The notes under the pieces are model-generated. The model was not told the DNA's origin. It did not search any database and saw only the letters and a list, made by a program, of their open reading frames with translations. Positions 7,828-13,453 of a stretch of 16,716 nucleotides of DNA are shown in pieces. Location of the stretch: contig DQVR01000061.1 in assembly GCA_015661645.1 (NCBI GenBank), positions 1 to 16,716 of the forward strand, written 5' to 3'. Every line of letters begins with the position of its first letter. The stretch's first letter is position 1. The position numbers were made by a program, and so were the translations under genes. Origin of the DNA: Pyrodictium delaneyi (GTDB lineage Archaea > Thermoproteota > Thermoprotei_A > Sulfolobales > Pyrodictiaceae).

Positions 7828-8250
7828 TCACCCGTGCTTCATGCTAGCTCCGACAACGCCGTGGACAGTGGAGAATGGAATGTATCTTATACTACAGCCC
7901 TTAACCGAGGACAGCCTAGTATGCATCTCAGCTATCTTTTCAGATGGACCATTCACGACAACAATTTCCGTGCATAGTTCATTAACATGTATATGGGTAG
8001 TGCTTACTACTATGTCCCTATATTCGTCGAGCAAGGATGCTACCTCGCCTCTATCAAAGCTGCCCGAGATTATCATCACGCCGCTACATTCATGATCATG
8101 GAGATAGTGCCTGTACTCGTTTAGGAATGATGCTACTGCACGTTCTACGAGCTTAGACCGGTCTATTCGTAGCCTAGCAGCTAGAGCGTCAAGCTCCTCA
8201 GCCATACCACTAGGAAGCGATACACCGAAGCGCCTTTTTCGAGCCAACAA
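7828..8250 (-). CDS. NikR-like ribbon-helix-helix metal-responsive regulator
   Basis: 140 aa, close to NikR length (~133-145). Residues 7-45 form a ribbon-helix-helix: beta strand RFGVSLP, then helices GMAEELDALAARL and DRSKLVERAVASFLNEY. Residues 55-130 form an ACT-like metal-sensing domain with the STTHIHVNELCTEIVVVNG segment, corresponding to the nickel-site block of NikR. His86, His88 and Cys93 are the candidate ligands. The His-to-Cys spacing is one residue shorter than I recall for canonical NikR. The start is TTG at 8250 or 8247: an in-frame TAG lies directly upstream, and GGGGGTG precedes it. It lies 9 nt after the permease gene and 7 nt before the phosphatase gene. It probably represses the operon in response to intracellular metal. 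Confidence 0.83.
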   Translation of the reverse strand: MLARKRRFGVSLPSGMAEELDALAARLRIDRSKLVERAVASFLNEYRHYLHDHECSGVMIISGSFDRGEVASLLDEYRDIVVSTTHIHVNELCTEIVVVNGPSEKIAEMHTRLSSVKGCSIRYIPFSTVHGVVGASMKHG

Positions 8251-8259
8251 CTACACCCC

Positions 8260-9138
8260 CTACCGTGATCTAGCTACAAGGGCTACATAGATAGAGAGCA
8301 TTACCAGGCCAGTTGCACCTGCAGGCGATATGCCTAGCACGAGGCTGAGCACAAGTCCTAGCCCTGCAGCAATAATGGCAGAAGAGACAGACAACAGTAT
8401 AGCTTCACGAGCGCTGCGGGCATACATAGAGGCAGCTGCGCCAGGTAATAGTATAAGAACATGCTCTAGGACAAAACCCACTACTTGAACCATTGCACTC
8501 ACTACCACACCTATTAGGGTAAAGAAGACAAGATCGTAGAGCCATACTGGCATTCCTGTTATCTTGGCTAAATCCCTTTCAATGCCTATGTATACCTGTT
8601 CCTTATAACTTAGTACGACTAGTATACATGTTGCTAAAGATATAGCCACAGCCATCCATGCATCCCAGGGCCTTACGAGCAACGGGTCACCGAACACTAT
8701 TGTGGCGATGTCTGCCCCGCTGGAGGATGTTTTGGCGTAGTATGCTAAGATGACGCTAGTGGATGCCGACAATGAGACTAGGACTGAGGTCGCTATGTCG
8801 GGCTCTATGCCGCTAAATATCATATAACCAGTAATATATACTAATGCTGTGGTTACAAGTATTGTCAACATGTATGCATGCGTACTCACACCGCCAGCTA
8901 CTAGTACTGCCAGAAGCGCTGCAAGTAGGGCTGCGTGAGGAGTAGCTCCGGCAAGGAAGAATAGTCTCCGTGCTGCAACTAGAGCACTTAGCAGGCCGAA
9001 GGCTAGCCCAGCGGCGAGTACTGCGAGTGCTGGGTAGATTGATATAATTATTGAGTAACTTGCTAGCGATAAGACCGCTAAGATAAGGGCTACGAAAAAT
9101 CCTGCTACCACGGGCCTCTCTAGCACCAATACCCTCAC
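8260..9138 (-). CDS. Metal ABC transporter permease, ABC-3 (ZnuB/MntB) family
   Basis: Integral membrane channel of a zinc/manganese/nickel-type importer. The 292 residues are very hydrophobic with about eight or nine membrane spans, the family norm. Recognisable landmarks are the N-terminal TM pair, the TPHAALLAALLAVLVAG segment (~65-81), the cytoplasmic coupling stretch around GIERDLAKITGMPVWLYDLVFF (~204-225), and the late motif FVLEHVLILLPGAAASMYA typical of ABC-3 permeases. The listed start is GTG at 9138, but GGTGAGG overlapping it could also direct a start at TTG 9129. It follows the binding-protein gene by 10 nt and precedes the regulator by 9 nt. Its ATPase partner is the divergent gene at 10130. 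Confidence 0.9.
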   Translation of the reverse strand: MRVLVLERPVVAGFFVALILAVLSLASYSIIISIYPALAVLAAGLAFGLLSALVAARRLFFLAGATPHAALLAALLAVLVAGGVSTHAYMLTILVTTALVYITGYMIFSGIEPDIATSVLVSLSASTSVILAYYAKTSSSGADIATIVFGDPLLVRPWDAWMAVAISLATCILVVLSYKEQVYIGIERDLAKITGMPVWLYDLVFFTLIGVVVSAMVQVVGFVLEHVLILLPGAAASMYARSAREAILLSVSSAIIAAGLGLVLSLVLGISPAGATGLVMLSIYVALVARSR

Positions 9139-9148
9139 CTTTATATTG

Positions 9149-10048
9149 CTACTTTGATAATGTCTCGATTTCTTCTACTACTTGTTTTAGCTTATCGGGG
9201 ATCGTTCCGGGCGCGTACGGTGAAGGAACGTGCACCACTGGTATACCATACTCTTTTGCTAATTCAACTAGCTTAGCATCTACACGAGTAGCTGGCCTGC
9301 CGTCATACACTGATACCACGGCTACCGCCACAACTCTACTCTCTATGAGATCTCTGACCAGTTGCAGGTCTTCTGGGGATACTGGCACACCGTGCTCTTT
9401 ACTGAGGAGTTTTACAATATCGACTCCTAGCCAGTCTACGGCGTACTGTATGTACGGGAGTGAGGCTACGGCTTTAACGTGAATCCTAGGAGCTTTATGG
9501 ATAAACTTTATGATTTCTGCTTCTAGTGCCGAGGCTTTATCCAGATAGTGGCTACTACAGCTAGGTCTTAGGGCAGCTAGCCTGGCTGCAACTTCTTTTA
9601 CAAACATGATGTAGTTATGTGGATCATATATAACCATATGCAGGTTTGCCGTCCCGGTGTCAGGGTTACTGAGTATCTTGATACCCTTTATGCTTGGTAT
9701 CTCCAGCAGTCTGTCCTTGCCTACTAGTGTCCTAAGCTTTACCTCGAAGGGTGCATGTCCTAGAGTTACGACGAGGTCAGCCCTCTTTACACGATTTATA
9801 TCGTCTACTGTTAGCTGGTAGTCGTGCGGATCTACGGCAGACGATGCTATGACATAGACTTTGTCGCCGCTACAGAGTAGTTGAGAAACCTCATACTTAA
9901 GGCTAGGAAAGCTGACAACTATGAGAAGCCCGTTCTTAGCACCGTCGGGCTCGTTATTGCCAACGTGCTTAACAATATACATGGATGAGAGTGCTACTAG
10001 AGCCGTGATGCCAGCTGATAACAGCACTGCCAGGAGCTTCCTATCCAC
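9149..10048 (-). CDS. Metal ABC transporter substrate-binding protein, ZnuA/cluster-9 family
   Basis: Extracellular metal-binding component, 299 aa. Residues ~5-26 are a hydrophobic N-terminal anchor or signal; no lipobox Cys is visible, so membrane tethering by the uncleaved helix is plausible. The family hallmarks are SSAVDPHDYQLTVDDI (first metal ligand His75), GHAPFE (His98) and YDPHNYIMF (second ligand His144). The third ligand region, usually His in an HxAxxYF-like context, reads ASLPYIQYAVDWLGV with no His, and the late Asp/Glu ligand is not evident. The metal site is therefore atypical. GTG at 10048 has GGGGGA upstream at a normal distance; the ATG at 10052 is followed by an in-frame stop. 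It is the first gene of the minus-strand operon, under the shared palindromic promoter. Confidence 0.87.
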   Translation of the reverse strand: MDRKLLAVLLSAGITALVALSSMYIVKHVGNNEPDGAKNGLLIVVSFPSLKYEVSQLLCSGDKVYVIASSAVDPHDYQLTVDDINRVKRADLVVTLGHAPFEVKLRTLVGKDRLLEIPSIKGIKILSNPDTGTANLHMVIYDPHNYIMFVKEVAARLAALRPSCSSHYLDKASALEAEIIKFIHKAPRIHVKAVASLPYIQYAVDWLGVDIVKLLSKEHGVPVSPEDLQLVRDLIESRVVAVAVVSVYDGRPATRVDAKLVELAKEYGIPVVHVPSPYAPGTIPDKLKQVVEEIETLSK

Positions 10049-10071
10049 GCATGTCCCCCTGGAACACTATA

Positions 10072-10117
10072 TCTTGTGCACACTGCTTATAAGGTTTCCC
10101 GAGCTATGTGCACAAGA
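10072..10117. promoter_or_regulatory. 46-bp dyad: candidate metal-responsive operator in divergent promoter
   Basis: TCTTGTGCACA (10072-10082) and TGTGCACAAGA (10107-10117) form a perfect 11-bp inverted repeat around a 24-nt centre. Each arm also contains the palindrome TGTGCACA, and the two palindrome centres are 32 bp apart, about three helical turns. The shared TATA box lies between the arms. The predicted plus-strand start point (~10115) falls in the right arm. The left arm lies between the TATA box and the predicted minus-strand start (~10063). TGTGCACA was not seen elsewhere in the window. The likely binder is the NikR-like protein of the operon. Confidence 0.7.
10086..10093. promoter_or_regulatory. 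Palindromic bidirectional TATA box CTTATAAG
   Basis: This symmetric TATA box can direct transcription both ways, with leaders of about 15 nt to the GTG at 10048 (minus) and the GTG at 10130 (plus). Its position rules out the longer plus-strand reading frame start at 10076, which would lie upstream of the promoter. Confidence 0.65.
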
Positions 10118-10129
10118 GGGGGTATAGCA

Positions 10130-10930
10130 GTGCAAGATGCATGTAAAGAAATAGAGATAGAACTCAAATCTGTTGATATATCATACAATTCTAATAAAGT
10201 ACTTGAGATCAGCCATCTGCGCCTAAAAGGGCCTGCCCTAGTGCAGGTACTTGGCCCCAATGGAGCGGGAAAGACCACCCTATTGAAGACAATTCTAGGT
10301 CTAGTTGCCCCCCGAAGGGGCTGTATATATATATGTGGCCACGACACGACAGGGAAGCCCGATAAGGCCGGACGTTATATAGGATACGTCCCGCAGATTA
10401 TTACCGCCTCTAGCCATTTTCCGGTGACACCATGGGAGATAGTAGAGTATGAAGTCGTGGCCCGCCGCAGGGGTAAACTGCTCTCTAGAAGGAGACAAGA
10501 CGTTGACCATCTTGTGGAAGCCTCTCTGAAGGCTGTAGGTCTGCCGCCAGATACATGGTTTAGGCCGCTCCGCAGTCTAAGTGGCGGCCAGCGCCAACGC
10601 GCCTTCATCGCCAGAGCACTAGTTAATGATCCCCCAATACTACTAATGGACGAGCCACTGTCTGCTGTAGATCCTGGAGGGAGAGTGGAACTAGCAGAAC
10701 TCATAGCCTCGCTAGCACGTAGTCGCCTGGCCATAGTGACTAGCCATGATCCTATGCTTCTGCTAGAGCACACTGACCTTATAGTTCTCATTGACCGTAG
10801 ACTAGTGGCTGTTGGAGAACCCCATACCGTGCTGAGGGAAGATATACTAACAGAGGTATACGGCGCAGCTATACTCCATGTCAAAGACCACATACACATC
10901 AGTGACGAGCATGGAGCTGGCTATCATTAG
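10130..10930 (+). CDS. Metal ABC transporter ATPase, ZnuC/MntA type
   Basis: Cytoplasmic ATPase that powers the divergently encoded permease and binding protein. From the GTG at 10130 it has 266 aa. Walker A is GPNGAGKT (42-49), the Q-loop Gln is at about 89, the signature is LSGGQRQR (150-157), Walker B is ILLMDEP (170-176) followed by the D-loop SAVD, and the H-loop is in VTSHD (~His206). The last 17 residues carry five His plus acidic residues, an unusual possible metal-binding tail. The reading frame stays open to a GTG at 10076, but the TATA box at 10086-10093 and GAGGGGGT just before 10130 favour the later start. The DUF364-like gene follows after 60 nt. Confidence 0.9.
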   Translation: MQDACKEIEIELKSVDISYNSNKVLEISHLRLKGPALVQVLGPNGAGKTTLLKTILGLVAPRRGCIYICGHDTTGKPDKAGRYIGYVPQIITASSHFPVTPWEIVEYEVVARRRGKLLSRRRQDVDHLVEASLKAVGLPPDTWFRPLRSLSGGQRQRAFIARALVNDPPILLMDEPLSAVDPGGRVELAELIASLARSRLAIVTSHDPMLLLEHTDLIVLIDRRLVAVGEPHTVLREDILTEVYGAAILHVKDHIHISDEHGAGYH

Positions 10931-10937
10931 GAATAGC

Positions 10938-10946
10938 TTTTTCTTT
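10938..10946 (+). terminator. T-rich tract after the transporter ATPase gene
   Basis: TTTTTCTTT starts 8 nt after the ATPase stop codon. Archaeal RNA polymerase terminates at such U-runs, so part of the transcript may end here. The next gene would then need its own promoter or partial read-through. No hairpin is required in archaea. Confidence 0.4.
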
Positions 10947-10990
10947 ACACATACGCGGATCTAGACAAGAATGGATCCGAGGAAAGAGCC

Positions 10991-11821
10991 ATGAAGACCC
11001 GCTGCAGCCCGAGCCCCGCCCCAGCCGATAATGCTCTAGCAAGGGCTCTGAAGGACGCGCTAAGAGCCGTGAAGAAGGAATACCCCCTTCTCGACGAAAG
11101 AGTTGAAGAGATAGCCGTGTCTAGAAGATTCACACTCGTCAAGCTAGCCGGCAAAGGCATAGGTATAGCATTCTCTGGCGACTATGAGCCCCCGCCGGAA
11201 GAACTCATACTCAGAGAGACCACTGCTTCCGAGCTAGCCCGGTACGCATGGAGGCATCCAAGTCTTACCAGCCTTGCGCTGGCTGCCGTAAATGCGGCCA
11301 CCAACATGCTTATCGAGAAGTCGCCTAAACTAGATGGCCTCACACATGATAGAGATGTTGTCGAGGTTATTGACCCGGGGCTGGAGGAGGCTATAGCTCT
11401 TGTTGGATACATACAAGGTGTCGCACGCAAACTAGCTAGAAGAGCAGCCAAGATAGTGGTTTATGAAGACAATCCTACACACCGCGCCCTTGCCCGCGAA
11501 GACGGGTTCACAGTATATCCAGGAAACCAGCTACTCCTAGATTCAGATAACTACGACATTATAGTCGCTACAGGGGCGAGCCTCCTAGATCCCCGTATCC
11601 TGCTGGTATTCTCTAGCGCAAAGAGAGCACGGCTACGCGGTTTCATAGGCCCTACGTCGAGCTTCCATATAGCAGCTGCTAGGCATCTAGGCGCCGACTT
11701 CATAGCGGGGATATCTGTTCCTAGCCGTTATAGAGACGTCGTGACAAGACTCGCAAAAGCCGGTTATGGGTTTAAACGCATATCACGCTTTGCGGCCAAA
11801 TGGGTGTGGCTAAGGCAGTAG
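10991..11821 (+). CDS. DUF364-like protein (putative heavy-metal chelation family)
   Basis: 276 aa with two parts. Residues ~12-105 resemble the N-terminal domain (DUF4213 type) that precedes DUF364. Residues ~122-275 resemble DUF364: a Rossmann-like stretch VVEVIDPGLEEAIALVGYIQ, a second strand AAKIVVYEDNP, DIIVATGASLLD (189-200), and GFIGPTSSFHIAAARHLGADFIAGISV (217-243), the most diagnostic part. Pfam describes this family as putative heavy-metal chelation; its biochemical role is unproven. The ATG has a good upstream GAGGAAAGA. It lies 60 nt downstream of the transporter ATPase on the same strand, which supports a role in handling the imported metal. A short inverted repeat CGGATC/GATCCG (10956-10961, 10974-10979) sits in the gap. 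The gene is convergent with the 12145 gene across a 323-nt non-coding stretch. Confidence 0.75.
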   Translation: MKTRCSPSPAPADNALARALKDALRAVKKEYPLLDERVEEIAVSRRFTLVKLAGKGIGIAFSGDYEPPPEELILRETTASELARYAWRHPSLTSLALAAVNAATNMLIEKSPKLDGLTHDRDVVEVIDPGLEEAIALVGYIQGVARKLARRAAKIVVYEDNPTHRALAREDGFTVYPGNQLLLDSDNYDIIVATGASLLDPRILLVFSSAKRARLRGFIGPTSSFHIAAARHLGADFIAGISVPSRYRDVVTRLAKAGYGFKRISRFAAKWVWLRQ

Positions 11822-11835
11822 CCCTATGTATGCAG

Positions 11836-12119
11836 GCCCCAGCGGAAGCTAATAGACAATAGTACCGAGGGCTAGCTGGTTGTATACCTGGGGCGATGAG
11901 GAGCGGTCACGGGACGGACCGCTCTCTGACCAGGAGATATACGGCGGGCTGATATGAGGAGCACAATCCTTGTCCGAAGCCCCAGAGCCGCCAATACAGT
12001 GGAGCAAATACTCTTCTAGAGAAGCTCACCCTATGGATGAGGAGTGCCGAGTTCGCTGAGAGCGGCTCTTATGCAGCAGAGCCTACCCAGCTGATGAAGC
12101 GGCGTAAAGCTCTGGGGGC
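11836..12119 (+). other. Gene-free stretch with mutually exclusive complementary segments
   Basis: The 323 nt from 11822 to 12144 hold no credible protein gene. Besides the kink-turn there are four related segments: GCCCCAG (11836-11842), CTGGGGC (11888-11894), GCCCCAGAGC (11979-11988) and GCTCTGGGGGC (12109-12119). The third and fourth pair over 9 bp. The second can pair with either the first or the third over 7 bp, in competition with the kink-turn stem. GGCGG (11943-11947) can pair with CCGCC (11988-11992). A 6-bp hairpin GGCTCT/AGAGCC with an 8-nt loop lies at 12064-12083. Together this suggests one folded RNA of about 280-300 nt, but the ends are unknown. Confidence 0.4.
11882..11942 (+). 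ncRNA. Kink-turn hairpin, candidate structured RNA
   Basis: The plus strand folds into a canonical kink-turn. The C-stem is CCTGG (11887-11891) with CCAGG (11930-11934), then a 3-nt bulge GGC (11892-11894). Tandem sheared pairs G95-A29 and A96-G28 follow, then T97-T27 and G98-C26. The NC-stem continues as A99-T25, G100-C24, a bulged G, and a perfect 7-bp helix AGCGGTC/GACCGCT closed by an 8-nt loop. The motif reads as box C-like CGATGA plus box D CTGA. An outer 5-bp helix GTATA/TATAC extends it. Such motifs bind archaeal ribosomal protein L7Ae. It lies in a 323-nt gap between convergent genes, with no protein-coding alternative. Class unknown: an H/ACA guide, an isolated L7Ae target or a larger RNA are possible. 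Confidence 0.6.
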
Positions 12120-12144
12120 CGACACTCTACCTAGAAGGAGGCTG

Positions 12145-12840
12145 CTACTTACCTTTCACAATGCTGTATACTACCTTTTCTACTTCGCCTCGTTCTATCT
12201 CATTGCTGGGCGGTCTCTTGCCTGCACTACAGTCTGCTTCTATGCGCCCTCGGCTACAGTACATGGCTTCACTTAGCTGTCCTCTTAGCTCGACTGGAGG
12301 CAGTATAGCTGCTGCGCGCAAGTCGCCTTTACGCACGTCCTTGATGTTTGTGACTATAGTGTAGGTAAATACGCCTTTGGCACGGGTTATATACAGGTTG
12401 TCTGCATTAGGATGCTTAGCTACGCTAAGTACTTCGACGCACTCTATATCCACCGCATAAAGTGGATCGTTGTCGTCTCCTAGGCTTAGCCTGACAGGAA
12501 GCCCGTACAGCGTCCTTATAGCGTACTTTATCTCTGCTATGGTGCGCCTAGTCTTCTGGTCTATCTGAGTCTTTTCAAGCCATTCACGGGGTAGTAGCAC
12601 TGCTGCGAGTTCTCGTGTCAACTCTTGTAGCCTTTTGGCTAGCTCGCTGTGCGCCAGCATAGTGGGCAGCATAAAGCTGAATTTTATCTGCATGAGTACA
12701 GAACGTGTCTGGCTATGCAGCTCCTGCGCTTTTTTCCAATTGACTGGTATTGGGAGCTTTTTTGCCCTTATTACTGACTCGAGCATACCCAGCGCGTGTT
12801 CAGCTACTAGTATCCTGTAGTCACTACGGGTGTCGCTCAT
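12145..12840 (-). CDS. tRNA-binding (EMAP/MetRS C-terminal type) OB-fold protein
   Basis: Probable RNA-binding protein of about 231 aa; the COG2517 description 'predicted RNA-binding protein with C-terminal EMAP domain' fits. Numbered from GTG 12852, residues ~10-120 are helical. Residues ~133-205 form an OB-fold tRNA-binding domain with the hallmarks ECVEVLSVAKHPNADNLY (137-154), YTIVTNIKDVRKGD (164-177) and AILPPVELRGQLSEAMYCS (182-200), as in the MetRS C-terminus, Arc1p and EMAP II. The C-terminal ~35 residues include CSAGKRPPSNEIERG. It may act as a tRNA-delivery or chaperone factor for a synthetase. ATG at 12840 follows GGTGG at a suitable distance; GTG at 12852 is the alternative. The 114-residue gene lies closely upstream in the same direction, so they are likely co-transcribed. 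Confidence 0.8.
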   Translation of the reverse strand: MSDTRSDYRILVAEHALGMLESVIRAKKLPIPVNWKKAQELHSQTRSVLMQIKFSFMLPTMLAHSELAKRLQELTRELAAVLLPREWLEKTQIDQKTRRTIAEIKYAIRTLYGLPVRLSLGDDNDPLYAVDIECVEVLSVAKHPNADNLYITRAKGVFTYTIVTNIKDVRKGDLRAAAILPPVELRGQLSEAMYCSRGRIEADCSAGKRPPSNEIERGEVEKVVYSIVKGK

Positions 12841-12867
12841 CGTCTCCACCACCCTGCATACAGTTTT

Positions 12868-13212
12868 TCATTCTTCCATCTCGGCTAGCCGCTCAAGCGC
12901 CAACCGCGTCTGCGCATATACTATAGGCTTCTTTTCCGCTATCTTCCGGGCTAGTTCTCCGATGCTTCTAGCGAAACTGTAGAGTCCATATGGTGTGTAG
13001 AATACCTCGCTACAGTGCCACATGTGGGGCTTTAGTGAGCCTTCAGCCACCATCTTGGCGTATACCCAATCATAGTAGCTAGCCACTGCTATCAGTACAC
13101 CGTCCTCATCCCCACAGTATAGTAGAGAACATTCTCCGCTGCTCTCTATCTCTACTATTTTGCTACACGCTCTAATCTTCTTTAGCTCCTCGGCGAGCAG
13201 CTCTGTGGACAT
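12868..13212 (-). CDS. Uncharacterised 114-residue protein
   Basis: Not recognised. It is a small acidic protein with an N-terminal helix, a central mixed region with strands CSLLYCGDEDGVLIAVASYYDW, aromatic residues around HMWHCSEVFYTPYGLYSF (~63-80), and a C-terminal helix. Four Cys (16, 28, 33, 67) and two neighbouring His (63, 66) could bind a metal or form disulfides, but no known motif is formed. Coding status is supported by the tight arrangement with the tRNA-binding protein gene (16 nt or so), normal codon use and GGGAG upstream of the ATG at 13212. No membrane segment is seen. A role linked to the downstream RNA-binding protein is only suggested by position. Confidence 0.65.
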   Translation of the reverse strand: MSTELLAEELKKIRACSKIVEIESSGECSLLYCGDEDGVLIAVASYYDWVYAKMVAEGSLKPHMWHCSEVFYTPYGLYSFARSIGELARKIAEKKPIVYAQTRLALERLAEMEE

Positions 13213-13364
13213 GCTCTCATTCTCCCTGGTAAAGCGGCTGAAGTCTGAGGTCTAAGTCTGTGCCCCAGAGACATGCCCGCAGGCAGCGCCATAGAGCACT
13301 TAGTTCTAGTATGGAACAGTCAATGAGAGCCTATTCTGGCATAGTAGTGCGGCGTTACAAAGAC

Positions 13365-13443
13365 CCGGGGTGAGCGGGCTCGAACCACTGAGCCGGCAAC
13401 GAATTTGGGTACCGCGGGGAAAGCCGACGGATCTTGTACCCCT
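13365..13443 (-). other. tRNA-like element (good T-arm, partial acceptor), possible relic
   Basis: On the minus strand AGTGG-TTCGAGC-CCGCT (13389-13373) is a perfect tRNA T-arm with a consensus TTCGAGC loop. It is followed by a 7-nt CACCCCG and a G in the discriminator place. A matching 5' strand AGGGGTA lies at 13443-13437 and pairs over GGGGT/ACCCC, with mismatches at both ends. The total of 79 nt fits a tRNA. The D-arm and anticodon arm do not form properly: the D-stem is 3 bp and there is no U33 in a 7-nt loop. It could be a decayed tRNA, a split-tRNA 3' part or coincidence. The rest of the 241-nt gap (13213-13453) shows nothing recognisable. Confidence 0.35.
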
Positions 13444-13453
13444 AGCAGTATTA

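Noticed and set aside
10076..10129. Longer N-terminus of the transporter ATPase from GTG 10076
   Set aside because: This start lies upstream of the TATA box at 10086-10093 and within the operator; GTG 10130 has a better ribosome-binding site.
10971..10994. Seven-codon upstream frame ATG...TGA overlapping the DUF364 start codon
   Set aside because: It has the form of a leader peptide but no Shine-Dalgarno of its own and no regulatory codons; likely chance.
12034..12122. Second C/D box sRNA (GGATGA, CTGA, CTGATGA, CCGA)
   Set aside because: Box C and D are each imperfect, the D'-C' loop is 31 nt, the last guide interval is 21 nt, and no kink-turn stem forms.
11822..12144. RNase P RNA or SRP RNA gene
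   Set aside because: The GAGGAAAGTCC and ACAGAA-like core of RNase P RNA and the GGTCAGG...GGAAG...GCAGC core of SRP helix 8 are absent on both strands.
12037..12276. 79-codon plus-strand open reading frame
   Set aside because: It overlaps the 3' end of the well-supported minus-strand tRNA-binding protein gene, has no Shine-Dalgarno, and its composition does not resemble a protein.
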